Part shown: piece after piece, positions 44,040 to 57,332 of the stretch
How the letters are laid out: the number at the start of each line of letters is the position of its first letter
Position numbering within the stretch: the stretch's first letter is position 1
Source: Lutjanus erythropterus
Lineage: Eukaryota; Chordata; Actinopteri; Lutjaniformes; Lutjanidae
NCBI GenBank assembly: GCA_020091685.1
Contig: CM034595.1
Span: 20,321,564-20,385,563, forward strand
DNA: 64,000 nucleotides
Direction of reading: 5' to 3'
Notes under the pieces: generated by a model
What the model saw: only the letters and a program-made list of their open reading frames with translations
What the model was told of the DNA's origin: nothing
Databases searched by the model: none
Position numbers and translations under genes: made by a program

Positions 44040-45590
44040 CATGAGCTCACACAACTCAGCAGTATCTGCAATATTTTCTGGAAGTCTAAATCCAGCATAA
44101 AGAAGCTCAGTGAACGCGGTATGGACTCTGTGAAGGAGAGTCATGGTTTCAGAGATGTTGTAGAAAGAAAGAGGACCTGCGCTATGATTCAGGTAAACTA
44201 CAGTTCTGGAGAACAGATGGCGTGAGATGGTATGTCTGCATTTATAATTGTGACACGTTAATGCCCAAGATTTGTCAAATCCACATTCATTTACAGGCCC
44301 TGTTATACTGATATTCTTGTATGCAGCTGCTATTGAAACTTTCCCACTCTACTTCACTTCCCAGTAACAATGTCCAGTCAGACCCTGGTATCTGTTAAGG
44401 AATCTGTCTTTGTGACTCAAATATAACTGGCCCACTGGCATTAATGTTGCTTTTCTATTCCCGTCAGACAATGACAAACATTTGTTTGCTGTATTTGGAT
44501 CCAGAGTGATTTGACAAGAATATTTCAAAAATTTAGCTCTGGTTCTGGCCTCTGCTTGAGGTGGTAAAACATCCACTTCAGTCACTGCCAGTGAGATCTT
44601 TGCCCACTCCTCACTCAGAACAGCCTGCACTTTATTTCTGGCCTCCACTGTTGTCACACCCTCAAAAAAAGCACAGAGGACAGACATCAATGCTGCGTAA
44701 GTCTGTAGGTTCAGATGTGACAATGAGGGGTAGTTGTTCAGGAAATGGAGGTGATCATCTGAGTGTGAGAGCTGCTCTAGCTCAGTGTCTTTCCTCTGCA
44801 GCTCAGTTATCTCCTGCTGCAGTTTCTCTTTGAGCTTTTAGCTCGACTCACTTCAGTTTTCTGCTTGAATCTGATCTGCTGCTTCACTTCAGAGCCTCTC
44901 TGCTCAACCAGACGGATCATCTCAGCGAAGATCTTCTGACTGTCCGTCACAGCTTCATCAGCAGAATGATTAATAGCCTTCACCCTCTGCTGGAGCAACT
45001 AGACTTTGTTCTCTCTGTCCTGGACTCTCTGTTGGATGTTTTGGCGACTCACCTCGAGCTCTTTCTGCCTCTCGGCCGTTTCTGCTGCAGCAGAGACTGT
45101 GTCGTGGCCTTTATGACCATCCATTGAGCAGAGGTAACAGATGCACTTCTGATCAGTGCAGCAGAAAATCTTCATCACCTCCTCATGGCGAGAGCAGATG
45201 TTCTCCTGAAGCTTTAAAGTGGCTTCAACCACTTGTGTGTTTTTTTTAACAGAGCTACATTGTAATGAGGCTGGAGGTGTTGCTCATAGTAAGAGGCCAT
45301 ACACACCAGACAGGACTTGAAGGCTTTCAGCTTACTCCCAGTGTAGTAATCATGGGGCACACCTCCAGGTCCAGCATGGGAATGATCAGTTGAAGCAGCA
45401 TGAAGTCCCACTTTCTTCAGTTCCTCCACCAACTCTGCTAACATGGTATTCTTCCCCATGACAGGCCTCGGTGTGAAGCTCTGCCTGCACTGAGGGGAGC
45501 TGTGTGTTTTCCTCTCACTCTCTTCATCCCAGCAGTCACCAGAATAGTCATCAGATGAATGCCAGTAAGTTTCGCTTTCTGTCACCAGAA
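44040..45590 (-). pseudogene. Intron-less finTRIM (TRIM ubiquitin-ligase family) pseudogene
   Basis: Read leftwards, the text gives the end of a RING domain (SPQCRQSFTPRPVMGKNTML), the linker and first B-box-like zinc finger, the second B-box (SRHEEVMKIFCCTDQKCICY, then LCSMDGHKGHDTVSAAAE), a coiled coil, and a PRY/SPRY domain (EWAKISLAVTEVDVL, LKYSCQITLDPNTANKCLSL, GHCYWEV, then SIAAAYKNIS and NHSAGPLSFYNISETMTLLH). finTRIMs are fish-expanded TRIM E3 ligases tied to antiviral response. Lesions: the RING start is lost; there is a frameshift in the A-run at 45240-45247, a TAG at 44999-45001, a frameshift near 44840, and a TAG at 44349-44351 where W is expected after CYWEVK. No introns interrupt about 1.5 kb that is normally split over several exons, so a processed retrocopy is likely. 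No clear poly-A tail was found. Confidence 0.88.
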
Positions 45591-45599
45591 AAAGCTGTC

Positions 45600-47320
45600 C
45601 TCATTTCCTTTATGTTTATCCACTGATCTGTAGTGCATGGACATTCTAGCTCTTGTATTTCATCACATGGTATTTATGCCAATGTGGTGGAAACAGTCCC
45701 AGTAGTGCAGGAGAACATGTGTGTGTAGAGTAAATGCAGCCTGGGCCTGACTCCTCCCTTGGCCAATCTCCTAATCAGGGCCAGGCAATATATGGCACCC
45801 GTAGGCCTTTGTTCTCCCTGCCTCATGCCCTGTCCCTGCTGTGGCTGCTCTTGTTTGTCTGGACCAGGTATGTGCCAAACACCTTTTATGCAGAATTGTA
45901 CCTGTATTGCAATTCCTGTTTTGCTTCAGCAAGTGTAATGTGTTGGCTGGCCAGGTATAAGTTTTGACTTCCCTCCTGCCCACCTGCATCCATTAGAGCC
46001 CCACACTTGAGGTGGTGAGTAAGTTACCTCATCAAAGTCTTAATATATAGTATGGTGAGCTCGGCTAACTGTGATTTCCCCTCTTTCAGGTCATCCTGCC
46101 CCGTTTACCACTGCTGCTTTGCCCCATTTTAACTGTCTTTTGGTTTAGCCTTTGCCCCCTTCTAGCTCTCCTTTAGTTTAGTTTTTGCCCATATCATTTC
46201 ATTATTTGTTTTGTTAATTGGTTTAGTTGTTTTGCCTTTTAATTATCATTAATTTATCTTCAGTTACTCACCGCTTTATTGTTTTGCCCATTATTGTTTA
46301 ACTACTGATTTGTGATTTAGTTCTTCCCAGTTTTGCCTATTATTTTGTCATAGTAGCCCTTATTGAGTTTCCATTAGTCCAATCTTTAGTTGTTGTGCAT
46401 TTGTTAAGCCAACTGGGATACATTTTTGTTTGTGTTTGATTACTTTGTGAGTTTCTTTATTTCAGAAGTAGAGAGCCATATTGGTAAGAGGCTAGACACC
46501 CGAGGTGAGTAGTTGCACTGGGACACCCCAGACTGCACCGTTTTTGTTTGAGGATTGCTGTGTCATTTGCTGTGCCAACTTGTGGTGAGTAGTGGTAGCA
46601 CCCCTAGGCACTCCTCTGTGTAGTCTGCCTTTCAACAATTGGCCTCTACTCAGTTTCTAGTTTCTTTAGTTTTGCTCATGTTTGGCTGAGTTTTAACTTT
46701 TGTATCATTCACTTTTTAAAATTTATATCAAGGCCTGTTTTTTTTAGCATAAATTCTAATAAAGCAATTTTATCCACCTTCATTTTTGGTTATTTCTTGT
46801 TTATTAATAATCTTCTTCCTCCAGCAGCTCCAGCCCCTGCTTTTTGCTTTGATTATTTTGCTTATTCAATAAAATTTCTGCTTTAATTGTGATACACACA
46901 TCTCAGCCTCTTAATCAGTAATGAACCTGTGTGCCTTACCACCTACCTTTAAAAATGATATTCAAGGTACCTTAAAGTATTTCCTGGGGTGAAACTCCCC
47001 AGGTGGCGTTGTCTGGTTTATTCTTTACTCTCCCCTTATTGTTACCAAAAATCTATACCAACCCAAACTTACCTACCCCCTAACCACACCCATCTTTAAA
47101 CTGTTAAATCTGCGAGAAAGGGGAGGGAACAGTAAAGGTCTGTACGGAAAGGACTTTGAGCTTCTTAGAGCAGGAGGGGCTTAGTCTAGCCAGTAAATTA
47201 AGTCTGGGTGGAGTAATAAATTCATGCTTCTTTCCAGGAAGAGGTTTGGTTTGAGAGATGTAGGGTATGATTGCTCACAGCTGAAGTCTATGTTGATTAT
47301 GCATCTTACACTTACTGCCA
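45600..47320. other. Unassigned region between the pseudogene and the tandem duplication
   Basis: T-rich sequence (about 46080-46900) is full of TTTAGTTTTTGCC-like words and several GGTGAGTAG motifs, which suggests a decayed repeat. No coding exon could be supported. A CACCCCTAGGCACTCC-type block near 46600 and CCTTTACTGTTCCCTCCCC (reverse) near 47130 were not identified. Confidence 0.3.
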
Positions 47321-47329
47321 GTAAGTTAA

Positions 47330-47900
47330 TTTTTGTGATTTATCATACCTAATTATTATTAAACTGGACCCATAAAGCTTTGATAGTTACCACAGCATTA
47401 ACACAAGGAAACCTTTGGATCTATCAGGGAAAAACTCAGCTAATAGAACTGTATTTACTTCAGCTGAAGAAGCTAATAGTATATTTATAAAACACACCTA
47501 ATCCATCACTTCCTCAGTGGTTGAGATAGGATGTTGGCACCTGTCTTGATACCGTGGTGCTCGTAAGCTTGGTTTATGATTTTTTTGTTCAATTTTGCTT
47601 ACAATATGAAAACCTTTGTGATATGACAACTTACAATATTGTAATCAGATAAAACAACACCACCAATCCCAGGAGATAAAATTTTGACATTTGAGTTTCA
47701 ACTTTGAGTTTGAAATGTTTAGAATGAGCAACCAGCATGACACTGCATATACTGTATGTGCAAGACAACATTCATAGTTTGTATATTTCATGTACCGGTG
47801 TTACCGGTATAAGACATCCGTAGTTCATTATTTATATTTAAATTATTGTTGTATGATGGACTGAGAATTTTTAATTCAATTAATTCCAATTTAATTCATT
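47330..47900 (+). repeat. Duplicated block, unit 1
   Basis: The block shares with unit 2, in order: ACACAAGGAAACCTTTGGAT, CAGGGAAAAACTC, TAATCCATCACTTCCTCAGT, GTTGGCACCTGTCTTGATA, AGCTTGGTTTATGATTT, GAGTTTGAAATGTTTAGAAT, GAGCAACCAGCATGACACTG and CGTAGTTCATTATTTAT. It has the same orientation, about 1.15 kb before unit 2. No protein was recognised in either unit. Confidence 0.75.
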
Positions 47901-48059
47901 ACTTCCACCACTACATTTAAACATTGTGTAATGAGGATGATTTGAAGAGTCCAACTCTTGAACTCATCCTCAGCTTCCTCAGGCTGACTGACAAACGATT
48001 CTGTGGTGGAAAAAGTGTAATTATGTTCAGTAAAAATACCAACATAAACAGTATGTTTT

Positions 48060-48360
48060 AAGTCTTGGATTCAGAAATCTAAAGTATTACTGGTCATTTT
48101 ATTTGTAAAAGTATTGATTATGTTGGTGGTTGAAGTATTAGCAGAATTTTAAAAGGAACATCCTCAAAACAAAACACAGCAGCAAGTGTTGAATTGGTGA
48201 TATCATCAGGTGACACCTTTTAAATTATTTGTCAGTTGATTGTGTCTCTTTTGTTGATGTTGTATGAACCATATCAATGTGTGGAGAGATCTGTTGTAGT
48301 TTAAGTTTAAGGTAACTGAGGCCATCTAGTGGTAAACAACAGTGATAGCATGCTTCTCCG
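48060..48360. repeat. Repeat block resembling 42.72-43.14 kb
   Basis: See the earlier block for shared words. The segment carries AACTGAGGCCATCTAGTGGT and ATAGCATGCTTCTCC and lies between units 1 and 2 of the duplicated block. Confidence 0.5.
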
Positions 48361-48479
48361 CCGACTTCAGAGAGAGGATTTTTTTTTTCCAAAAATATGC
48401 TTTAGTTTTAATTTATCCTAAATACCAGTGCTTACCTACCAGTGCAATTGAAATTTTCTTAGATGATATCATGCCTGCA

Positions 48480-49130
48480 GTATTTATTAGACTGAAACCT
48501 GGACAGTTCAAAGCTTTCATAATTTTCACAGCAATAATACAAGGAAACCTTTTGATCACCAGGGAAAAACCCAGACCAATAAAATTTCCCTTTTTATCCT
48601 TGTGAGCATTTGATGTAGCAGATTACAACCGAGTACACTTATACAGGGGTGTGGCACCATATCTGAAATCATCCTGGTTTCGCAGGTTATCTGATTACTC
48701 AATCCATCATTTCCTTAATGTTTGAGAGGGGTGTTGGCACTTGTCTTGACAGCATGATACTTGTTGGACTTTCAAAGCTTGGTGTATGATTTATATGACC
48801 TTTCCAGTTTCCTTGTCAGAACAACATCAAAACATTTGTGGCAGGAGAATTTACCATCCTCCTGGAAATGGATGAAACAGACCTACTGTAACACCATCAG
48901 TCTGAAGAGATAAAACATTGACAATGTTGAGTTTGAACTCTGAGTTTGAAATGTTTAAATTGAGCAATCAGCATGACACTGCATGCATATATATGCCAAA
49001 TGTCAAGTCTTTAACTTTAACTACCTTATTCCACTGTAGAGAATAACACATTATTTATCTGCAGTTCATTATTTATGTTTAGAACCAACCATTTTAAACT
49101 CAACTGACCCTTTGCTAAGTTCTGAAAGTT
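48480..49130 (+). repeat. Duplicated block, unit 2
   Basis: Matching words are ATACAAGGAAACCTTTTGAT, CAGGGAAAAACCC, CAATCCATCATTTCCTTAAT, GTTGGCACTTGTCTTGACA, AGCTTGGTGTATGATTT, GAGTTTGAAATGTTTAAATT, GAGCAATCAGCATGACACTG and TGCAGTTCATTATTTAT. It has an insertion relative to unit 1 (about 48790-48900). Confidence 0.75.
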
Positions 49131-49854
49131 TCTGTAATATGCAAAGATACCAACATCCTATATAATAAGACACAATGACCTACAATCACCAGTGCAAAGT
49201 ATTGGTATTTGATGACTCAGCTACCAAACTATCTTTCTCCAGAATTGCTTACTCCACCTTTTAAACTACTGATACTGTAATATTAATCTGGCTGGCATCT
49301 CTTACTGAAACTGATATCGTTAATTAAGTAACCAAAAATGAATAAATGAAGCTTTCCTATGAACTGGCAGTGATGACAAGAGTATGTCAAAGGTCTTCCA
49401 AGACATTTTCTCAAGGGAATTATTAGTAATGACAATTCCTACATTATCAAAGATTATATTACCCCTCCCTCATGTGAACCTTTGCACTTTGCCCTGTTAT
49501 TCTATGTATGTCACTCCTCTCCCACAAAGGCTGCATAACAGCAAGGTACCACACAGTGTTGCGCAGTATGGATTGTTCCTGTTCCTGGGTTAAGTTGTTC
49601 GGATGTTGACACGAACAGGACAGGCAGCTGTCTCAGCCTAGTTTAGAAAGTAAAAACATGATCCTGTGCCCTGGTGGTAAAGAATCATTGCAATGCACAG
49701 TAGAGGGTAAAACACACACCTACTCTGCTGTAAGGGTTAGTTTATATTCTCGACTGTAGGATCCACTTGCCCTTGCATGATAAAATACAGTCTTTTAGGA
49801 AAACACCCCCACAGCAAACCCCCAGCAACAGTTGTGTGCATGTGTATTGGCCTA

Positions 49855-49856
<2 letters not shown>

Positions 49857-49922
<66 letters not shown>
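49857..49922. repeat. (GT)n microsatellite
   Basis: About thirty-three uninterrupted GT units lie in the intergenic DNA between the finTRIM pseudogene and edn2. Confidence 0.97.
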
Positions 49923-49924
<2 letters not shown>

Positions 49925-49999
49925 CGGCTGGACGCTGGGCTGTTGCTTCACTGCACATTCCTGGGGAACAGCTGTGGAATATTTGACCACTGGTTCCAT

Positions 50000-52900
50000 C
50001 AGGATTGTTTAACTCAGTCTCTGCTTTGTCAAGTCACTGATGAATAGGTGCTTATGAAGTGTGCCGAACAGATTCCACACCTTTATTATAACAAAATAAA
50101 TGCTGAGGCATGCAACTTATGACTCAACAAGAGGGGAGCAAAGGGTTTCTTGTAGCCACATCAGTTATTATAATGGTACATCTATTTTAAAGCAATTATT
50201 TTAACATACGAGCATAATTTAATTCACTTATTGCTGTACTTTTACTCTGCTGACTGAGCTGAAAATGTGAATGATGCAAAGGACATTAAGAGTGGGAACA
50301 TGTTTTTACCGCTCACGTTCAATTCTGAGACCCAAAAACAACTTTTTGAATGAATAAGAACACAGAAAGCATATAAGGATTGTTTACTGACTGTGTTGAA
50401 TCAGTATTACTTTTCTCTAGTGTAATGGTAGTGTTTGAGTCATTTAGTCTGTTCAGTGAGAGTGAAATAGAGTGTTATAATAGCATTGCTCAGCCACACT
50501 CCACTGGGACTTTAAGGAACAGGGGCCGTAAATATGAGACTGTCAACTGTTGATCTCAGCTTGGCTGAGATTTAGTCAGTGATGAGAGTCTGACTCTGCT
50601 GTACTGTCAACTCCAGCAGCCTCCTACTCAAGCTAATGTTAGCGCTCCTTCAGTAGTAACATTTGCCATTCTCTGGAGGCCCAGACGTTCTCTCTGCACT
50701 GTGTTGCTGACTCGGGCTGGATGACGTATTGCCAGTCTGACGTATTAGGCCTACAGAAACTTCACAATCTGCAGACCTTAATTGCTTGGGAACAATGGTA
50801 ATTGAGGTTACTGATTTAGGGAAAAACACAATTACAGATGAACAAGTCAATGTTCCTACACAAATTTAAGATAGGATGTATGTGTAACCCTAACCCTAGT
50901 ACACTTTTTCCTAACTTCCCAAAATCTTAGATAAACTCTCCGTTAGGACAACTGTTAGCTGTTCTCACTTTTTGTAGTTTTAGTTAACTTACTAACTAGC
51001 TTACATTAGCTAATGGTAGTGTTTCCTAAATACTAACTAACATGCTTAACACTTAAGTTAGGAAGTTTCTGTAATATGGCCCCAGATGCCATGGTGACTT
51101 CTCCCAACCAAAATGCATACAAATCTATCAGTTACATAACTGATATTTAGAGCGCTGCCAGCAGGTGAAACCTCTAAGTGTTGATATTAGGAGCCACTTG
51201 ACGGATACTTGTGGTCAAGAACCCACAATCAGACTTCAGAAGGTGCATATTTTCACCTGGTACATTTTGTGCCTGCATTGGAAGAATTTCTCTAAACCAT
51301 GTCTCTCAGATATGCGATCTATCAAAATTTTTAAGTGACTTAATATTTCTTCAAGTACAGTATGTAAAGATACCAACATCCCATATGATAAGATTAAGAA
51401 GCAGACAGAAGAAATCTACAAAAATGTGTCTTTGACAATCAGCTTATGTAACTGCCTGAAACCACACTGCACATGATGCTGATGATAATACTTTATTCTG
51501 ATTTTTTTTTCTTGCATTACAGCAGCTCCATTTGCAACATCACAGAAAAAACAAAAATAAAGACATCCATTAAACATATTACAATTACAGTCACGGAAGG
51601 CAATATTCAAGGCTCCATATTTAATTTTAGGAATGACTTGTGTACAAAAGACTTCCTCAGTCTAACCATGTTAAATTGTGGAACCCTTTATCTCTTCTAA
51701 TGTTCAGAACATGGTTGTTCACGGTGTTGTTGGTCACCCTTAATTTGTTATGCTGTTATATTCAGCTGATTCATAAAGTTTTTCCGGAGGATGGCCTACA
51801 GTCTTTGAACAGATTTGTATTTCGTGGAGCAGTTTTGACTTTGAAGTAGTGGACAAACAATATTGTAGCACACTCATGATCAAAGAAGTGAAAAGCCTTT
51901 TTTGATAGTGCACATTTGAGGGGCCAAATTAAATGAAGGATGCTATGATTGCAGTATGCTTTTTAATCACAAGACCTCAAATTAAAACAAAACTTAAAGC
52001 TGTCCAACAAGTCCATGGCCCATGTCGCCATTTCAAAAGCAACTCATCTAAAGCAGACGCTTACAAGTGCCTTCATATTTGGTCATCCTGACAATCTAGT
52101 TGCTTATGAAACTATAGACACTTTATGTTGATGATTTTGTCTGCGATGTTCCTGCAGCCAACCAACACCCTGAGACTGGCTGTGCAGTGGGAGATCTGTT
52201 TATATCTCATCATCTTTAATGTCGATATTTTCTGCTTAAGATAAACCACTATCATGTTAGATCATTTCCTTTTATTGTGGCCATATAACAAGGTGGACAA
52301 ATCTCCAAAACGTTGTAATCTTTAACTTTGGCATTTTAAAGACAGCAGAGTTAAAAAGGTTTTGCAAACCCAAGTGAGCCAGTAATATGATATATGTAAC
52401 CTGGTTCTTGTAACTTGCTTTTCTTGTCATTTTTCTTCATTCTACAACATTTAAAACATTAACTTTTTACGCTCAGTCCCCATAGATCAACTCTATAGTC
52501 ACATAATGTAGATTTAAAGCAGGTAAAGGTGCCAAACACAATGGCAGACACAACACAACAACCTGACCCCCAGGAGAGTTTATGGGGTGACTGAGTCCTT
52601 CAGACAACAGCAAAGAGAGGGACTTATTGAGGGAAAAGGATCAGCAGGAAAAGGTGAAATTTTGCTTGTTTGGGGAAGAGAGAACTTCCTGTTTTGGAGC
52701 TCAAAGTTGGCTGAAGTAGATTCAATGGTTAGATCAGTCCTGTGACTATATACTGTACATACATTTTAATGTGAGAGTCATGATAGTCAGCAGGCCTAAT
52801 TATCATTAACCTCCTCATCTTCAACCCGCCTTACCGGAGAGACCAATTTTTGTCATTTTCAGTGGAGGGTGGGGGATCTTTAAGGGAAGTAGGTCAATGG

Positions 52901-53960
52901 TATATGCCACATAAAAGTGGTTTATATCAACTGAAAGCTGGGAAATGGATGACTCAGCACTATGGGTCAGGTTTTTGAGTCATAAGTAATAAACATTATG
53001 TTTGTTTTCAGTTTGGAGGTGAACTTCCTCCTTTCCTGCTATGTGCTCAGCTTGTCTATGTTGAAAAGAAAACCAGCTTTTAAAGATGGTTAAAAGATGT
53101 TGCTGGGGGAACCTGTAACAGCCACCACCCCACACCTGGCATTTATTATTCAAATTTCAGCTGTGAGTGCAAAATATAAAACTGAAAACTTATGGATCCA
53201 TTTATGACGATTATTCATAATACTGTTTGAGAGCCATGCAAATTATGGGAGTTTCACAGGGGCACCATGAAATACAGGAGGAACCCAGGAAAAACGGGTG
53301 TTTACAGGTATGGTACCCATAGAACCTGTTGGATATATTTATCTGTCAGTTTGAAAATTGCCATGTCAGTTTTTCCATTGCCAAAATTTAGCCTAACTTT
53401 GGAGCGTAATTTATCCTCCTTCCCAAAAAGCTAGCAGTGACATGGTTGGTACCACGTTGGATGTACGGACCAAGATAGACAAAAGTATGTCACACACTCA
53501 CTTACACACATAAACATGACCAAACGCATGATGCCCTCCAGACTTACACCTGGTGGAGATAATTAAGAAGCAGCTCTGTTAGAGAGAGCAATCTGACAGG
53601 ATTGGCTCAAGGAATTTATTACACAGCAGCTAGTTAGTCTTCATTGATATATAGAGGTGTTTACTTCTATTATTTTCAGTGAAGGTCACTGACCTTCTTG
53701 GGTGATGTGTCAACTTAATATAGAAGGAAGAGAAGATGTGTAACGAACAGTGTGGCTTTGTTCTATTGAACTGTTTGAGTAAGTCATTAATTAACCACCT
53801 GTGCTTTCCCTGCAATAACATATGAAAATGTCTGCTGTGAAAAGGGCCTCATAATGAACAAAAATCTATACACTACAGTTTTATTTATAAGTTTTTTAAA
53901 TATTTGATGAAGATTTCATATTGAAACAATACTGAATTATAGCTGTACTTTGTAATAAAT
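50000..53960. other. Intergenic DNA, no gene seen
   Basis: No exon with recognisable protein similarity or paired splice sites was found. The stretch is AT-rich with scattered repeat-like words. Any enhancers of edn2 or phactr4 would be invisible without alignment. Confidence 0.35.
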
Positions 53961-53968
53961 GAACATGT

Positions 53969-54029
53969 AAAATAAATAAATAAATAAATAAATTAATTAA
54001 TTAATTAATAAACAAATAAATAAATAAAT
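53969..54029. repeat. (AAAT)/(AATT) tetranucleotide repeat
   Basis: AAAT units change to AATT in the middle and return to AAAT, about 60 bp in all. Confidence 0.9.
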
Positions 54030-55792
54030 CTGTTTTCTTTTGTTTTCTTCTCAACCAGAGAATTAATGGCTGGAAAAATAAATAAGCTAAGTCACCAAAC
54101 ACACATTTTAAAGGCAATTTTACGACTATAAACCATTAGTATTTTATTCTAAATAAGGACCAAACGTGTGACCATGAATCGCTTGGCTTAATGTAATATG
54201 AGCTTAAAGTAATAGACCTTTTTCACAGCAGCCATTTTGACATGAAATAGTAGGGTTACTATTACTACTACTTAGGTGATACCAATGATAATAGTTAAGG
54301 TTTTGTTCTATTCCATTCTATTCAGCTGAAACAGAGTTGTGGTGCTGCCATGGGACCCGAATTAGTATCTCTGGTACTTTAGCCTCCTATTTATCAATAT
54401 AGGTGCTGTGAAAAAAAAGTCTGTTCATGGTTAGATTTCTGCTCAGTTTGACAGTTTATAAACAAAACTAAATATTTTCCTACATGTGGTTTACTATGTT
54501 CAGTGGAATATGTATATTGATTCATGTTTTGTTTTTATAATGTTATGGTGGCAACAGTAAGGTGGTTCACTGGAGTCTCTGCTGTTCCAGCACCATGGAC
54601 AGAGTTCTGCTGAGAGTCCTATTTTATCATTACTTACATTAGTTAATCATTACTAAGCATTTTATGTTTGTCATATAATCATTATCTCTTTATACTCCCT
54701 CAAATTAAATAATACGACTCACCTTGTTTTAAACCCCCATAATGGCCACATATGATTTCCGGTGATTAACCTGAGACTGACCTGTTGCTTCTTGCTATTT
54801 CTCGTCTTGCTTTCTTGGACCGACATGAATGTGGAAAATATTTCCTGTTTTTCTATGTGGGACACAGACAGCCAGTTAAACCCTGCCAGTTAAAGTAAGA
54901 AAGAGTAAAGAGGATTATACAGACAAGAAGCAAACATAGTGCAAGTGATAGTAACAATATAACAATAATGCCAATTACTCTAAAGTTAGTGCATAATTAA
55001 AGCAATAAAAGTTAATAAAAGTAAGGGACAGACAAACAAAAAGACAAAAAAAAAAAATCTTGATTAGAGATAAAAGAGCCTTAAAACAGGGGTTCTCAAA
55101 GTTTTGATGACTTGAGCATATTACTGAGGTTTGCAAAGGAAAACCCTTGAACTTGTCATATGATTTGTGATTGGTCTCATTGTGGTGTTTAACATGAAGT
55201 TAGTCCCTGAATACCGAATTCACCTTTTTGCAGATCACTTTAACCGCCCACAGAGGCATGACAAAGTAAGAGTTGATCCATTTTTCCTGAGACCTGCTTT
55301 TCTCCTAAACTGTATTGTGTTTGTTTAGTGGTGGCTTGTTCCTCTCACTTCCACATTAAGCTGCTGACTTGTCCTCAGAAATCATGAGTTTTAGCTAACA
55401 GCACTAGCATTGATTACAGACCATGTAACACACAAGATGCCACAATTGCCATGCAACCCGTGGCTTTTTACATGTTGTCATTCCTACACTGACAGATCTT
55501 TGTTTGACGCAGTAGCAGATTAGTGTATTAAATTTAGGCTATTGCCTAAATTAGCCAATGGCTTGCAGACCGCACTTTTCTTATGATTCCCATAGAAAGC
55601 TGCAGCAGGCAGCTGTTAGCTTAGCTTAGCATAAAGGCAGGGAGAAACACTCTGACCATATTGTTACGAATGCTGTTTAAATGAGACTCACACAAATTGC
55701 AAATTAAATTAAATAAAACCATTGTTGAACATTGATTGGCAGTAGCATGATGCTCTGAATTTGCATACTTTCATCAGTTTAACATCTCATTC

Positions 55793-55834
<42 letters not shown>

Positions 55835-56440
55835 TAGTGACATTTGCCAAAGATTATACCTCTAGGGTCTGCAGGTACTCCAGCTGGTAGGTTTAAGTTC
55901 AAACAAACGTGCAAAGTTGAGAAGTTTGACCATTGCAGTTGGATGGCTGCAGGGGGCCTCTCAAGAAAAAAAGTTGAAGAAGTATGACAGGAATGACATA
56001 AAATGCAATAAAACAGGAAATCCTTCTCCTGAAATCAGATCTACATTAACACTTGAGGCTTATCATTCATCAGTGTTATTTCATCAGACAGCAAAAGCAG
56101 GTCAGATATTCACTGTTTTATTCATTAGATGACAGATTAAATCGTCTTTTGCAGTAGTTTTCTGCAGCTGCCTGCTTGCATATTCAGGTGAGCGTGGACG
56201 GTATGTACAGTACAAGCAGTCAGAGAGGGGCAGGGGGTGACAAGGCATTTTGTACCTCTCACCTCTCACCCCCTCAGCAAGGTTACAAAACGCTGCATGC
56301 CTTCCACAGATCCTTGTGATAACACAGGCTGCGCTGCCTTTGAATAGCAAGTAAACTTATTACTGATGTGAGCCGTGAATTCCTGCACCATTCATCCATC
56401 TCAGGCGTCCTTTTGAACTCAGAAATGTGTTTGCTTGTTA
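54030..56440. other. Intergenic DNA downstream of edn2, repeat fragments
   Basis: The stretch includes CAGGGGTTCTCAAAGTTTTG at about 55088, which resembles a hAT-type terminus, and TGTTAGCTTAGCTTAGCATA at about 55615, which resembles the repeat at 12.0 kb. No gene was seen. It separates edn2 from sequence toward phactr4. Confidence 0.35.
55795..55836. repeat. (AT)n microsatellite
   Basis: About twenty AT units with one GTAT interruption. It lies downstream of edn2. Confidence 0.93.
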
Positions 56441-56449
56441 CACAATTGA

Positions 56450-57256
56450 AGCACACATGTCATCTAAAAGAATTTATTTTCCCTCAAATGATTCTTTACA
56501 GTTTAGTTGATTTACAGTAATCAATTTATTTACACAGTGCACCTTGTGGAGCAGGCCATAAATCAGAAAATTAGAGGTAAAAGCAAGATTTCTTTTGTTT
56601 TTTCAGTCTTTAGTCTAAATCTATTTTACATTCAAAAACTTTGACAGAAATATGGTAAAAAAAAAAACAATACAGACTTGATTAAATTCAAAATGATTTG
56701 CCTTACACTTCTACACAATAATCCATGATAAAGAAACACAACTTTAAGTATTCTGCACAACTATTTTCCTCATAACAAAAGTAGTTTTATAAGTTGAAAA
56801 TAATAATGATAAATATGTTGAACTACATAGGAAAGACAATACATGTATTTTATAATTTAATGAATAAAAACACACCATGTATGTCAGATATTCCCATACA
56901 TGTATGTCCAATATGCATGTCCCTGTTCCTCTGTTACATCCATCTGTCACTGCTGGCCTGGTCAGTCTGCTCCAACTCTTACAGAGTCAAACATGACCAC
57001 AGGTCTAGCCTGATAGTTGCTCCTCTCCATGTTGATCCTCCACATCTGTTTCCATGATGTGTTTGCAGAACTCTGTCACGTTTTCCACCTTCTATCCCCG
57101 GGTACAAACAGACATCTTTGTGGCACTGTGGCCTTCCTGCATTGGCTCTGTCAGCAGCCTTTTGTGTCGCCCCTCTCCATCAAAGGAGTGTCATTTGTTC
57201 AGGTGCTTGCTGCTCTCTTTTCTCTCACTCTTGCTGCCTCAACAGCCACGCTGTCT
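56450..57256 (-). other. edn2: Probable 3' untranslated region of edn2
   Basis: The stop codon of edn2 is at 57257-57259. On the minus strand AATAAA occurs at 56530-56525 and 56478-56473, giving a UTR of roughly 750-800 bases. The UTR is AT-rich, as in other endothelin messages, which are short-lived. The exact end is not proven. Confidence 0.5.
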
Positions 57257-57332
57257 TTAGCGAACACTCTTCCTCTGAGCCTTCTTTGAGTCAGGTGCAT
57301 CCAGAACCCTTTTGGACTGGCTGGCAACAGCT
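57257..57332 (-). CDS. edn2: edn2 exon 5 (C-terminal end)
   Basis: After the acceptor TTTGCCCCTCAG the exon reads [20 protein letters not shown] and KSVR, then TAA at 57257-57259. Rich in Lys/Arg/Ser, it resembles the basic tail of other endothelin precursors in composition only. Confidence 0.72.
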
